Origin: Bifidobacterium pseudolongum subsp. pseudolongum DSM 20099
GTDB lineage: Bacteria; Actinomycetota; Actinomycetes; Actinomycetales; Bifidobacteriaceae
Direction: 5' to 3'
DNA length: 64,000 bases
NCBI RefSeq assembly: GCF_000771225.1
Contig: NZ_JDTZ01000008.1
Coordinates: 1-64,000 of the forward strand
Shown here: positions 51,810 through 62,469 of the stretch, in pieces
Layout: the number at the start of each line of letters is the position of its first letter
Numbering within the stretch: position 1 is the first letter of the stretch
Notes under the pieces: model-generated
Told to the model about the DNA's origin: nothing
The model's database searches: none
Seen by the model: the letters and a program-made list of their open reading frames with translations, nothing else
Translations under genes and position numbers: made by a program

Positions 51810-54800
51810 CTACCGGCTGACGTTGCCGTCGTCGTCCTCGAACGCGATGCCTTCGTGGATTTCGCGGATGATCGCGGCCTCGTCCTTTGGTTCCGCGGCG
51901 ATCTGCCGCTTCCCCTCGTCCTCCTCCGACACGTAGTAGAGCGCGCCGTCGACCGCGTCAAGGGGCACGCCGTGCTCCTTCGCGAGCATGAGCCGGTAGA
52001 AGTCGAGCTGCTTGAGCTTTTCGGCGATGTCTTCCGGTGTGCGCGGGCGGTGCCCGGTCTTCCAATCGACGACGGTGAACAGTTTCGACGGATCCGCCGG
52101 ATCGATGCCACCGACGAACACGGCGTCGAGTTTGCCTTGCACGAGGTTGCTCACGCCGTCGATGGCGACGACGATCGACTGTTCCGCGCCTTGCGGTGTG
52201 CGCGACGCCCATGGCGAATCGATGAGCCGCCGCTGCCAGACGGCGAGGCGGTGGTCGGCCGATGATGCGTCTCCTGCTGTTTCCTTGAGCGCGGCCTCCG
52301 TCTCGCCGATCATCCGCTCGCGCGAACCGTTGTCGGCGATGCCAGCGTTGACGAACGCCTCGGCCCACGCGTGGAACCGTGTGCCCTCCTCCGCGTGCGG
52401 CGACGACATCACGGGGACCGGCCGCAGCACACCGGCGATGACGTTGAGGCGGCGGCGCTCCTCCTTCTTCTTCGCGTCGTCCTTGCTGTCTTTGTCATCG
52501 TTGCCGTCACCACCGTGGGCGCCGAGCGCGCGGCCCTGCTGCAGCGACGTCGCGTTCATGCGCTGTTGCCGCAATGCGCGGCGCGCCTTGTCGCCGAGTA
52601 TGCGCAGGAGGTCGCTGGGAGGCATGTCGGGCAACGCGCCGAAGCTCGGATCCTTGATCAGGGTGAGCGCACGCGCATAGAGCGAATCGCGGTCCACGTC
52701 ATCCGCCGATGGCCTCTCTCCGCTTTCGAGGTACTTGCACACCGTGTCGCCGATCGCGTCCGCGCCTGTACGCAGCCGCGTATAGAGGCCTTCGCTCAGT
52801 TTGAACGGCCATGGGCGGCTCGTCGTGCCGCCGCGCTCTTCGACCGGCGTGTTCCAGGCGTCCCCGACGACGGCGTTCGCGAAGTCCGGCGCATGTTCGC
52901 CGATGAAATACCCGAAGGGGCGCGGTTCGGCGATTTCATCGAGCGTCCATGACTGCGGCGCATCGTGGGGGATCTCGCTCGCGTCGATGGTGAACGCGTG
53001 TTCCCTCGCCTGTTCCTTGAGATTGTCAAGCGTTTCCATGAGCGCGTCGAGCTCGTCTTTGCCCGCGCCCGCCTCGCGCGCGGCGACGAGCCTCGCCTGC
53101 ATCTGTTCGACCTGTTCGCGTGCCGCGCGCGCCATGTTGTATCGGGCGATGAATCCGGGCAGGTGCATCGCGTGCTTCCACTGCTCGTCGAGCACATCGG
53201 CCTGCGTGGCGGCATGCGGCGTGCGTTGCGCGGCATGGGCTTCGGCGTGTGGGGAGACGACCATGCCGGCCATCATCGACATATGGACCTCGTTCCAGAA
53301 CACGGAGGAACTGCGCGGTTCCACGACGTTGTCTTCATCCGTGGCCGTCCAATCGTCATATCCGGCGGCGCAGGCCACCGCGCGCGTGGCGGCGCGTGAG
53401 CGCGCGGGGATGGCGTTGTCCGCCGTGCGCGCGAGCGACGCGTCCTCGCTGTAGGTGAGGAGCGCCTCGTCGCGGGCGCGGGTGAGCGCGACATACATGA
53501 GCCGGCGTTCGTCCGCGTAGAGCCTGCGCCCGAATTCCTCGGTCTGCGGCATCGTCCATAGCTCGGCCTCGCCCCACAGCGCCTGCGCCTGTTGCGGGAA
53601 TCCCTCGTCATTGACGATCGTGTATTCGCGCAAGGATCCGAAGACGTCGTCGTCGAGCAGTTCCAGCTCATCGTCATTCTTGAGCGACGCGATCGGATCG
53701 TACTCGTTCGACCCCGCGATCTTGCGCGCGTTGCCCGGGAACGCCGGCAGGATCGACGCGTCGGTGCGCACCGGCACCGGCACGGCGGCCGGGTCGGTGA
53801 TCCATGTGTGCGCGCGCGCCGTGTACCGCGGCGGCGCCCACTTGCCGAGCGCGTCGAGCGGATCCCACTGCGTGTCGACGCCCGGCAGATTGGTGACCTC
53901 GACGCTGAGGCGTTCGCCCTGGTTCGACGGGAACCCGCCGTTCTTGAGCCCCACGACGGCCACGGCGTCCCATTCGAGGCCCTTCGACTGGTGCACGGTC
54001 ATCAGCACGACGTCGACGGGCGTGTCCGGCATCGGCGCCGCCCCTTCGTCGATCGTGCGCTGCGCGTCGATCCACGAAAGGTAGCCGCGCAGCGTGGGCG
54101 CCAGCGTTGTGGAGATCTCCTGGACATACGTCTGCACAGTGCGCAGCAACGCGTCGATCGATGCGCGCACGGCCGACGGATTGTTGTCGGGAAGGCCGGC
54201 CGCGGCATGCGTCGCCGCACTGGCGCGACGGCGTTCATTGGCCGCGATGAGCATGTCGATGTCCAGATTGAGCGCTTCCACGGAAGCGCGCATGACCTCT
54301 TCGATCGGCCCGTAGGCGGCCTGGCGCACCTGCCGCAGCACGGCGCCGGCATGGTGCAATGCGCGCTTGCCCTGTTCCGAGATCGGGGATTGCTCGATGA
54401 TCGCGTCGGCGTCGTCGTCCATCAGCAGGTCGGCCGCGAACACGGCGTTCGGCACCTCACGCGCGTGGTCGCGCACGATTCTGCGGCGCGCGGCCTCGTC
54501 TTCGGCCGCCCCGGCGTCCATCACGCCCGCCTCGACAAGCGCGCGGTAGCGGTATTCGGTGTTGCGTTCGTCCGCCATGTGCGCGAGCCGCCGCAGATCG
54601 GCCGCCTCAAGCCCGAAGCGCGGCGTCGACAGCAGGCGCATGAGCGACGCGGCGTCGGAACGATCGGCGACGACGTGCATGAGCGCGAGGACATCGAGCA
54701 CTTCGGGTTGTTCGAGCAACGACGACGTGCCGACCGCGAACGTCGTCAATCCGGCCTCCTCGAGCGCCGCCTGGAAATACGGGATCTGCGCCTTGCCGCG

Positions 54801-56300
54801 GAACAGCACCGCCACATGCGGGCTCGTGCCCTGGGGCTTCTCCCCCCGCTCCGCGCGTTCGGCGTTCTCTCGTTCGTGTTTCGCGATCGCGTGTTTGGCG
54901 AAGCGCACGACACCGTCGATCTCCTGCCCGCGCGTCGCGTAGCCGAGGACGCCGAGTGTGCCCTCATGCACGGGCGTCTTGCCGTCGCGGGGAATCGACA
55001 AGGTGCGCACATCCACTTCACGCACATCGGCGCTGCTGCCGCTGTCACCCTGGTCGCGCAACGCGGCCGTCAGGTTGTTCGCGGCCTCGAGCACGACGAC
55101 CGAGTTGCGCCGCGTTTCCGACAGTTCGTACGGCTCATAGTCGTCCGGCAGGCCGAACGAACGCTGGAACAGGCGGAACGCGCCCGGGCTCGCACCACGC
55201 CACGCGTAGATCGACTGGAACGGGTCGCCGACGGCGCTCACCGCGGACCTGCCGCTGGCGCCCGAGAACAGCCGCGCGAGCAGCATCGCCTGCGTGGTGG
55301 ACGTGTCCTGGTATTCGTCGAGCAGCACATGCGTGTAACGCGCGCGGTACCGTTCGCCGATCGACGGGAAGCGTGTGACGAGCTGGTACGCGGCGACGGT
55401 GAAGTCACTGAATTCGGCCATGTGGTTGCGCTGCTTCGCGTCTGTGTACAACTGCACGAGCGTGAGCAGCAGTTCGCGCCGGCGCGTCGCGTCGCGCATC
55501 TGTTTGACGTGGAACTGCTGGATGGTGTCACGCCAATGATCGATCGTCTTGTTCGTGCGCGCGGCCTGCGCGTACGGCTCGCCGTTCGCCTTCGTCCTGC
55601 CGTCGTACTGGTATTTGCTCAGCCGCTTGGAGGCCGGGCTCAGATTGGGCACGGTGGGCGCTTCGTCCGGCACGACGTCGAAATCCACGTCCATCGCCTC
55701 GATGATGTCGAGGAACGCCGCGTCCCATGCGCGGATCTTCTCGATCGCTTTCGTGACGCTGTCGCAATCGCCGCCGATCATCGCACTGGCGATGTTGGCG
55801 CTGAGGGCGTAGACGCCGTCGACGATCGCGTTGAAATTCGTGAATTCGATGCCGCTTTCCCTCACGGTGGCGATGTGCTCGCCGACCGTCGTCGCGATGA
55901 GCTGACGCGCGCCGGCCTCGCTCAGCGGCTGCGTCTGCTGGTCGAATCCGACGAGCAGGCCGTATTGGCGCACGATCGTCTGGAAGAACGCGTCGTAGGT
56001 GTAGACGTCGGGTTTCATGAACATCGACGCCTTCGACGCCGCCCGTCGCGACACTTCCGACGAGACGCGCGTGAGCAGCTCGGACGCGGCCTTCTTCGTG
56101 AAGGTCAGGCCGAGGATGCGCTCGGGCGGCACGTTGTTCGGCGGCTCGATCAGCGCGATGATGCGTTCGGTCATCGTGAAGGTCTTGCCGGAACCGGCGC
56201 CCGCGACAACGAGCAGGTCGTCCTGTTGCGGCGCGTCGATGATCTTCCGCTGTTGCCTGCTCGGCGTCCTCTTCGGCTGCGGTGCTTGCTCCCCGGCCAT
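51810..56300 (-). CDS. UvrD/RecB-type helicase-nuclease, AdnB-like subunit
   Basis: About 1496 residues. SF1 helicase motifs: VVAGAGSGKT (33-42), GLTFTKKAASEL, LLDEYQDTS, GDPFQSIYAWRG, MTVHQSKGLEWD and YVALTRARDEAL. A RecB-type nuclease follows at the C-terminus with GTRFHAWAE, QGKLDAVFVG and VVDWKTGH (near 1410). This is the arrangement of AddA and AdnB, the active motor and nuclease of double-strand break end resection. ATG 56300 is 2 bp after the partner stop; a GTG at 56306 would overlap it as GTGA. The two genes certainly form one unit. Confidence 0.93.
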   Translation of the reverse strand: MAGEQAPQPKRTPSRQQRKIIDAPQQDDLLVVAGAGSGKTFTMTERIIALIEPPNNVPPERILGLTFTKKAASELLTRVSSEVSRRAASKASMFMKPDVYTYDAFFQTIVRQYGLLVGFDQQTQPLSEAGARQLIATTVGEHIATVRESGIEFTNFNAIVDGVYALSANIASAMIGGDCDSVTKAIEKIRAWDAAFLDIIEAMDVDFDVVPDEAPTVPNLSPASKRLSKYQYDGRTKANGEPYAQAARTNKTIDHWRDTIQQFHVKQMRDATRRRELLLTLVQLYTDAKQRNHMAEFSDFTVAAYQLVTRFPSIGERYRARYTHVLLDEYQDTSTTQAMLLARLFSGASGRSAVSAVGDPFQSIYAWRGASPGAFRLFQRSFGLPDDYEPYELSETRRNSVVVLEAANNLTAALRDQGDSGSSADVREVDVRTLSIPRDGKTPVHEGTLGVLGYATRGQEIDGVVRFAKHAIAKHERENAERAERGEKPQGTSPHVAVLFRGKAQIPYFQAALEEAGLTTFAVGTSSLLEQPEVLDVLALMHVVADRSDAASLMRLLSTPRFGLEAADLRRLAHMADERNTEYRYRALVEAGVMDAGAAEDEAARRRIVRDHAREVPNAVFAADLLMDDDADAIIEQSPISEQGKRALHHAGAVLRQVRQAAYGPIEEVMRASVEALNLDIDMLIAANERRRASAATHAAAGLPDNNPSAVRASIDALLRTVQTYVQEISTTLAPTLRGYLSWIDAQRTIDEGAAPMPDTPVDVVLMTVHQSKGLEWDAVAVVGLKNGGFPSNQGERLSVEVTNLPGVDTQWDPLDALGKWAPPRYTARAHTWITDPAAVPVPVRTDASILPAFPGNARKIAGSNEYDPIASLKNDDELELLDDDVFGSLREYTIVNDEGFPQQAQALWGEAELWTMPQTEEFGRRLYADERRLMYVALTRARDEALLTYSEDASLARTADNAIPARSRAATRAVACAAGYDDWTATDEDNVVEPRSSSVFWNEVHMSMMAGMVVSPHAEAHAAQRTPHAATQADVLDEQWKHAMHLPGFIARYNMARAAREQVEQMQARLVAAREAGAGKDELDALMETLDNLKEQAREHAFTIDASEIPHDAPQSWTLDEIAEPRPFGYFIGEHAPDFANAVVGDAWNTPVEERGGTTSRPWPFKLSEGLYTRLRTGADAIGDTVCKYLESGERPSADDVDRDSLYARALTLIKDPSFGALPDMPPSDLLRILGDKARRALRQQRMNATSLQQGRALGAHGGDGNDDKDSKDDAKKKEERRRLNVIAGVLRPVPVMSSPHAEEGTRFHAWAEAFVNAGIADNGSRERMIGETEAALKETAGDASSADHRLAVWQRRLIDSPWASRTPQGAEQSIVVAIDGVSNLVQGKLDAVFVGGIDPADPSKLFTVVDWKTGHRPRTPEDIAEKLKQLDFYRLMLAKEHGVPLDAVDGALYYVSEEDEGKRQIAAEPKDEAAIIREIHEGIAFEDDDGNVSR

Positions 56301-56302
56301 CG

Positions 56303-59300
56303 TCACATCCCCTTCGTTTCGTATACGGTCTGCAGTTTTTCGGCGCACGCCGGGCATATCGGCTTGTCGCCGCAGAACCTGAGGTGGTCCGCCGTCGGAT
56401 GCGCGTCGATCGTCGACGCCATGCTCGCGGCGGCCGCATAGAACACGCGCGCGATCATCGTCAGGGACCAGATGAGCGTGCCCGAGTCGCCATGCGCACG
56501 CGCCGCCAGCATGTCCCAGACGGCCTCGTCCACGTCCGGCGTCTTCAGGTCGTCGAACGACTTGATGTCCGGGAACAGCACCTGCAGGCTCGATATCGCA
56601 TAGGTGCCCGCCGGATCCGCGCGTTTGTGCACAGCGCCCGCGTTGAGGGCCTCGCCGTCGAACAACGGCTCCTGGTAGTGCATCTCGGCCTTGGATTTCC
56701 TTGCCGCCGGATAGGCGACCTGCGAGACGTCGAACAGCGCTGCGCGCGCGATCGGCAACCGTTCGGGGGTCCCGCCCTCTTCGATGTGCGGGAAGCGCAT
56801 CGCGAGCTGGTAGCACACGAGCTGCAGGTCGTTGAAGTTCTCGGAACGGCCATGCACATGGCCGGTCTTGTAGTCGATGAGCCTCCACGTGAGCACGCCG
56901 GCTTCGTCGCGGCGCGTCTCACGGCGGTCGATGCGCCCCGTCAGGCGGATGCGCATGCGCCGGTCCCATGCGCACGGCCAGCCTCCGACGAGCGCGCCCA
57001 TGATTGCGGCGAGCTGCTCGCGGTCCACTTGCATGCCGGTCGCCTTGTTGAACGCAGCCGTCACATCGGCGAGCGTGAACCGCGCGTCGAAGGATATCTC
57101 CGAGCGCGCGTCGACGAGCGCGCCGATCGTCGGCAGGCTCGCATGCGTGTACCGGCGTGGGCGCTGTTGTTTCTGCGGCTTGCGCTGGCGGCCTGTCGGC
57201 GGCACGAGGACCGTTTCGGTCGAATCGGGCCCCTGCTCGTAGATCGGCATGTTCGATCGGACGAAGTAGTCGGCGGCGTTGAGCAGCGTCCGCTCCGTGC
57301 GCTCGTCCCGCAGTCCCGCGTTGTACCGTTCGGCGTCGTCGCGCAAGGTGTCGGGGTCGATGCGCAGCGTGCGGTAGTACTCGATCATCTGCGCGGCGAT
57401 GGCTTCGGCGCGCCGCGCGGCGACGGCGTCCCACGTCGCGTAGTCCGGGGATGGCCCGCGGAAACGCTCGGCGAGCTCCTCGTCCCCGAGGTCGATCCCC
57501 TCCTGGTATTCGGGCGTGTCCCAGCCGAGTTCGGTCGCGTGTTCGAGCACGGCATGCACGATCGACCCGTAGTTGAGCGTGAACGGCTGCACGGTGGGCC
57601 CGAAGAACTCACGACTCATGCGGGCGCACACCGGGCACCCCCACAGCGCGTCTACCGTCGACGGGGACAGGGTGACGGACGGTATCGGCTCATCGTCTTG
57701 GCCGTGTCCGGCCGCCCGCGGCCCCGCATCGGGTCCCGGCCGCCCGCCGCCATGCCCCTGTGGGGTGAATGGCGCATTCGAGGTGGTGGGGATCGACGCG
57801 CGCAGCGCATAGCTCACGGCGTCTCCGCCCTTGGCGGCGGCCCCATCCCCGTCATCCTGCGGTTCCGCTGGCACGGTGGCACCGCCCCACAGGTCGAGGA
57901 ACGGCCAGTTGCCGGGCCCCGCATCGGTGTATCCACTCGTCGCGAGCAACGCGAGCGTCGCGATCGCGTCCTTGCCTTCTTCGCTTTCGGGGCCGGAGTC
58001 GGCAAGGCGTTCGCGCGCGAGTGCGATGATGCCACGCACGTCCGCGTCGAGCGCGTTGCCATCGCCGACGGGCGTGTATTGCCGTGTCTCCGGCGCCGCG
58101 TCGCGTATGCGGTCGAAGTATTCGGGCAGGTATCCGTAGAGGAATTCGGAAGGCACCATGTCGTCGTTGAGTGTCGCGCTCACGGTCACGCGCGTGTCGG
58201 CGCGTGTGAGCGCGACGAGGAAGCTTTTCTGCTCAGTGCCGAGCACTTCTTGCACGGCGATGCCCCGCTGCCCGCTCATCGCCTCGCGTAGTGAGTCGAG
58301 CACGCCGTACAGGCGGATGTCGACGAGGTCCTCGCCGCCGAACATCGTGTTGCGCGCCGCGAGGTTCGGCCATACGCCTTCCTGCACGCCCGGCAGCCAC
58401 ACATGCGCCCAATGCCTGCCGACCGACCCGGCGGGCGTCGTCAAGGTGACCGCTTCGTCGAGCGGCGCCGTCTTCGCGAGCGAATCCGCTTCGATCTGCA
58501 ATTGGCGCACCTGGCTGATGAACATCGGGATCGACATCGCCGCGCCGTTGCTCGCCACGTAGTCGAACAGCCGCATCGCCACGTCGAGCCGGTCGTTTGC
58601 GGCACGCCCGGACGGGGTGTTGTACAGTGCGGCGCGCTGCCAATGGTGCGCGACGCCGCACGCGGTCCACGCGGCCTCGAGCGCGAACCTCGGCTGCGCC
58701 GCGTCCTGCTTCGTCAGAGTGCGCAATTGCGCGGCGATCTGTTCGACGCGTTTCCACAGGCGTTTGAACCGGCGTATCGGCGCGTTGCGCCCCACGTACC
58801 GCCCGTGGTCCTTCCCGGCGCCGCCCAGGCCGCATATGCGCTCGAGCGATGCGAGGACCTCCGGCGCGCCGTCCTCGGCGAGCATGAGGTACAGCGCGTC
58901 GACGCCGAACCCGACGTCATCGCCGTCATCGCCGTCGAGCACGCGCACGGGGCCTTCGGTGGCATGGGCTGCGGTGACCGCGTCACGCAACGCCGTCCAC
59001 TGCCCGCGCAGCTCCTGCAGTGCCGACGGCCGCGCGTCACCGGCGGGTTCGCCGTCCACCGTGGCGCCGGCGCGGTCCTGCACGTCGGCGATCGACTGCA
59101 ACGCGCGCATCGCCGTATCGATCGCGTGCATGTCCATCGGGCGCGTGGCGGCCGCGACATCCGCCGCGTCGCCGTCCTGTTTCGACGCGATGTCGAGCAG
59201 CGGGCTCGCGACGATCGCGCGCACACGGCTGCGCACGAACGCGGCGAGCTTCGCAAGCGGCAACGCGCGCCCCGCGAGGCCGTCGTTGCGCAGCTGCGCG

Positions 59301-60724
59301 AGCTCGATGAGCGAGAACAGGCCTTCGACAAAGGGCTCTTCGGCGAGTGGGCGCGTGACCGACGAGAACCGCACGGGAACGCCCTCCCTGCGCAGCCGTT
59401 CGCCGTATGTACGGATCGCATCGTTGTCATGCAGCACGACGGCCATGCTGTTCCACGCCATGCCATTGAGCAGATGCTCGGTCTTGATGCGCCAGACAAC
59501 GTCGTCGATCTCCTCGGTGGGCGTGCGGTAGAGCGCGGCCCTGACCGAATCGTCGCCCTGCGCCACATCGACGCGGCTGATCGGGTACGCGCCGGGCAAT
59601 GCGGGCATCTTCCCGGGGCGTTGCGGAACCGGCCTGAGTCCCTCCTCGCTTGTCGCGACCGACAGGCTCACGCGCGCCTGCACAACGCGCAGGTACTCAT
59701 CGCCGCCGGCGTAGTCGAGCGTGACCTGCGCCGGGTGGAAACGCTCGTCGATCTGCCGGAACAGGTATTCGGGGTATGAACCGCGGAAGGACTGGACCGA
59801 TTCGTCCGGGTTGCCGATGAGCAGCAGGCGTACACCCCGCGCTTGCAGCGCCTCGAGGAAGCCGAACCCGGCGAGCGTCAGGTCCTGCACGTCGTCGACG
59901 ATGACGATGCGCGGCAGCCCGGATGGTTCGGCGCGGCGGGCGGCGACGATGCCGGCGACCTGCAGATAGCTGGCGTCGAGCCGGTATTCGTCCGGATAGG
60001 TCTCGCGCATCATCGCGATGTATTCGGCGCGCAGCGCGTACGCGAGCCGCCACTGGATGCGCAGCCGTTCGCCGGTCATGCCGCAGTCACCCACGGCGGC
60101 GAGCACCTCGCCTTCGGTGCTGCGGCCGGCTCCCACCTCGTCCATGCGCGCGAGCATGTCGCGCAGCTGGGCGACGAACGCGGCGTTGACGCCTTCCTCG
60201 AGGAGCGCCGCGGTCGTCGAGGCCGCCGCGTCATCGTCCTCGCCGGACTGGTCGGTGACGAAGGACATCCACCGTTCGTTCTGGAAATAGTCGCGCAGCA
60301 GACGACATGTGCCGCACACATCGCCCGCGCGCGCATGGTCGAGGTGGACGGCGAGCACACGGCGCAGCAGCACATCCTGCTCGGCGCCGTTGAGGAGCCT
60401 CGGCAACGGCAGCCCGTCATGCTCGCGCTGCGCGGCGACGAGGCGGAACGCGAGCGCGTTGAGCGTCGTCGCAGGACGCATCTGCGTGCTCACACCGACA
60501 TGCCGGATGAGTTCGGGCGAATACTCGTCGGCAATACGGCGGTTCGACACGGCGAGCACGGCCCGTTGCGGGCCGAAGGACGCCATCGCCTCCTTCGCGG
60601 CGGCGAGCGCAAGGGCCGTCTTGCCGCTGCGTGGCGGCCCGACGACGAGCACGACGCCCCCTTGGCCGCCATCTTCGGCGAACAACGCGCGGATGGCCTC
60701 ATCCTCCACTACTGTCTGACCCAT
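56303..60724 (-). CDS. AddB/AdnA-like helicase-nuclease subunit
   Basis: From ATG 60724 (GGGGAGGG upstream) it has about 1473 residues. Walker A is GPPRSGKT (29-36) and Walker B-like IVIVDDVQDLTL follows. Later come the degenerate helicase motifs VTLTTPAGSVGRHWAHV and LVALTRADTRV. The C-terminal nuclease has LTGRIDRRET and LIDYKTGH. Cysteines in ALWGCPVCARM before the nuclease and CGDKPICPACAEK near the end look like the split iron-sulphur cluster of AddB and AdnA nucleases. It is the partner of the next gene in a heterodimer that resects DNA ends. Confidence 0.88.
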   Translation of the reverse strand: MGQTVVEDEAIRALFAEDGGQGGVVLVVGPPRSGKTALALAAAKEAMASFGPQRAVLAVSNRRIADEYSPELIRHVGVSTQMRPATTLNALAFRLVAAQREHDGLPLPRLLNGAEQDVLLRRVLAVHLDHARAGDVCGTCRLLRDYFQNERWMSFVTDQSGEDDDAAASTTAALLEEGVNAAFVAQLRDMLARMDEVGAGRSTEGEVLAAVGDCGMTGERLRIQWRLAYALRAEYIAMMRETYPDEYRLDASYLQVAGIVAARRAEPSGLPRIVIVDDVQDLTLAGFGFLEALQARGVRLLLIGNPDESVQSFRGSYPEYLFRQIDERFHPAQVTLDYAGGDEYLRVVQARVSLSVATSEEGLRPVPQRPGKMPALPGAYPISRVDVAQGDDSVRAALYRTPTEEIDDVVWRIKTEHLLNGMAWNSMAVVLHDNDAIRTYGERLRREGVPVRFSSVTRPLAEEPFVEGLFSLIELAQLRNDGLAGRALPLAKLAAFVRSRVRAIVASPLLDIASKQDGDAADVAAATRPMDMHAIDTAMRALQSIADVQDRAGATVDGEPAGDARPSALQELRGQWTALRDAVTAAHATEGPVRVLDGDDGDDVGFGVDALYLMLAEDGAPEVLASLERICGLGGAGKDHGRYVGRNAPIRRFKRLWKRVEQIAAQLRTLTKQDAAQPRFALEAAWTACGVAHHWQRAALYNTPSGRAANDRLDVAMRLFDYVASNGAAMSIPMFISQVRQLQIEADSLAKTAPLDEAVTLTTPAGSVGRHWAHVWLPGVQEGVWPNLAARNTMFGGEDLVDIRLYGVLDSLREAMSGQRGIAVQEVLGTEQKSFLVALTRADTRVTVSATLNDDMVPSEFLYGYLPEYFDRIRDAAPETRQYTPVGDGNALDADVRGIIALARERLADSGPESEEGKDAIATLALLATSGYTDAGPGNWPFLDLWGGATVPAEPQDDGDGAAAKGGDAVSYALRASIPTTSNAPFTPQGHGGGRPGPDAGPRAAGHGQDDEPIPSVTLSPSTVDALWGCPVCARMSREFFGPTVQPFTLNYGSIVHAVLEHATELGWDTPEYQEGIDLGDEELAERFRGPSPDYATWDAVAARRAEAIAAQMIEYYRTLRIDPDTLRDDAERYNAGLRDERTERTLLNAADYFVRSNMPIYEQGPDSTETVLVPPTGRQRKPQKQQRPRRYTHASLPTIGALVDARSEISFDARFTLADVTAAFNKATGMQVDREQLAAIMGALVGGWPCAWDRRMRIRLTGRIDRRETRRDEAGVLTWRLIDYKTGHVHGRSENFNDLQLVCYQLAMRFPHIEEGGTPERLPIARAALFDVSQVAYPAARKSKAEMHYQEPLFDGEALNAGAVHKRADPAGTYAISSLQVLFPDIKSFDDLKTPDVDEAVWDMLAARAHGDSGTLIWSLTMIARVFYAAAASMASTIDAHPTADHLRFCGDKPICPACAEKLQTVYETKGM

Positions 60725-61002
60725 GGGTTCCCTCCCCTTGGCCGCACCGCAGCCGGCGCGGGCGGCGAATCCGCCACCAAGCATAACGCGTCCGCGACGC
60801 GCACGCCACCACGACAGGCGGACCCGGCGCGCCCCGCTGCGTTCCGCATCGTGAATGCCGGGCCGCGCATGACCAGTTGTTCGGACACAATATATATATT
60901 GAGCAAGCAGTGGATACGCAGTACCATGCATCATGCATGCAGCACACCCGGGGGGACGGAATCGCGACTGCGCCAAGCGAATGAAGGACGGGAACCAGCC
61001 AT
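60725..61002. promoter_or_regulatory. Divergent promoter region between the helicase-nuclease and kinase genes
   Basis: These 278 bp separate divergent operons. The only AT-rich island in very GC-rich DNA is ACACAATATATATATTGAGC (about 60885-60904), the likely core of the kinase promoter. No exact -35/-10 pair can be fixed. Confidence 0.45.
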
Positions 61003-62418
61003 ATGCCCAACGCGACCACACATACGGCCGGGTGCAGGACCGCACCACCACGGCTCAAGGGATACCGTTATGTGGATGTCATCGGCAAAGGGTCGACCGC
61101 CCATGTCTACCGCTACCGGCAGGAAGCCACCGAACGCGACGTCGCGATCAAGGTGAGCAACACGCACCTCGACCCGAAGGCCGGCGCGCGGTTCAGCGCC
61201 GAAGCGACGTTCATGGCGTCGTTCCCGCACCCGAACATCCTCACCGTCTACGGCGCGGGCGTCACGAACGACGGCCGCAGCTACATCATCTTCGAGTACG
61301 CGCCGGGCGGCTCCGTCAAGGACATCATCGCGCAACAGGGCGTCTATCCGGTCGACAAGACACTCGACTACGGCGTGCAGCTCGCGAGCGCGCTCTATCT
61401 GGCGCACCGCAACCGCACCGTGCACCGCGACATCAAGACGAGCAACATCCTCATCACCGCGCAGGGACTGCCGGCGATCGCCGACTTCGGCATCGCGACG
61501 AGCCTGTACGACCACCGCAGCACCGGCTACTCGCCGCCGTGGGCCCCACCGGAAGTGCTTGCGTCGAACGGTTCGGGGGATGACCACAGCGACATCTATT
61601 CGCTCGCGGCGACGCTCTATGCGATGCTCGCCGGCAAATCGCCGTTTGAATACATGTATGCGCCGCATACGCTCGACGAGCTCGTCGACTGCATCATGCA
61701 CAAGCCGCCGCTGCCGATCAACCGCGCCGACGTGCCGAACACCGTGCAGCGGGTGCTGCTCAAGGCGCTCAGCCCGGACCCAACGGACCGCTATTTCACG
61801 GCGCTCGAATTCGCCCGCGCGCTGCAGGAGGCCCAGATCCAGCTGTACGGCCATGCGACGCCGGTCACCGTGCAGGGCATCGAGGCGTACCCGGCGCGCG
61901 CCGCGCTTCCGGCCGCCGGCACGAACGGCGGCCTGCCGGATGCGCCCACGCCCCGGCAGAAGAACCGCAAGCCGCTCATCATCACGTCGGTCGTCGTCGC
62001 CGCGCTCGCGGCGATCGGCATCGTCTTCGCGACCGTCGTCATGCCGAACATGGACCGGTCGGCGAACACGACGGCGGCGGTCGTCAACCCGGATATGGAC
62101 GGCACGCCCTCGGACGGCGGGGATCCGGATGTGACGGGGGGCGGTGCGGCGGTGCCGTCGCCGATTGAGCTTTCGGGAACCTATGCGGGCGACACCGTGA
62201 AGTTCACGTGGGGCAACCCCGACCCGCAGGACGGGGACGCGTACGCGTGGTCCGTCATCGACAGCAGTGGGTCCGCGCACGCGGGCACAAAGCTCACCAA
62301 GGACACGTCGGTGAGCGTGCCGGCGTCCAGCGGCCCCCAGACCTGCATCCAGGTGAGCATCGTGAGGAAGGACCGCCGTATGTCGTCGACGCCTGCAACC
62401 GTGTGCACTGTGAGGTGA
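61003..62418 (+). CDS. pkb2: Membrane Ser/Thr protein kinase, PknB type (Pkb2-like)
   Basis: The 471-residue protein has an N-terminal Hanks-type kinase: glycine loop GKGSTAHVY (28-36), Lys50 in VAIK, HRDIKTSN (141-148), DFG (161-163) and SDIYSLAATLYAML. After a linker a single membrane helix lies at about 323-345. An acidic Gly/Asp linker and an extracellular fibronectin-like domain of about 85 residues follow. The activation loop is short. The next gene encodes a membrane-anchored surface protein, the order of the bifidobacterial PFNA cluster (pkb2, fn3, then AAA ATPase, DUF58, transglutaminase). Confidence 0.9.
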   Translation: MPNATTHTAGCRTAPPRLKGYRYVDVIGKGSTAHVYRYRQEATERDVAIKVSNTHLDPKAGARFSAEATFMASFPHPNILTVYGAGVTNDGRSYIIFEYAPGGSVKDIIAQQGVYPVDKTLDYGVQLASALYLAHRNRTVHRDIKTSNILITAQGLPAIADFGIATSLYDHRSTGYSPPWAPPEVLASNGSGDDHSDIYSLAATLYAMLAGKSPFEYMYAPHTLDELVDCIMHKPPLPINRADVPNTVQRVLLKALSPDPTDRYFTALEFARALQEAQIQLYGHATPVTVQGIEAYPARAALPAAGTNGGLPDAPTPRQKNRKPLIITSVVVAALAAIGIVFATVVMPNMDRSANTTAAVVNPDMDGTPSDGGDPDVTGGGAAVPSPIELSGTYAGDTVKFTWGNPDPQDGDAYAWSVIDSSGSAHAGTKLTKDTSVSVPASSGPQTCIQVSIVRKDRRMSSTPATVCTVR

Positions 62419-62469
62419 CAGCAGGTACGATGGGCAACGGGGATCCGCGGCATGCGAGAAGGAGGATGG

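Noticed and set aside
53592..56441. A 949-codon plus-strand frame
   Set aside because: It is the shadow of the AdnB-like helicase gene; Arg/Val/His-rich translation typical of antisense GC-rich DNA.
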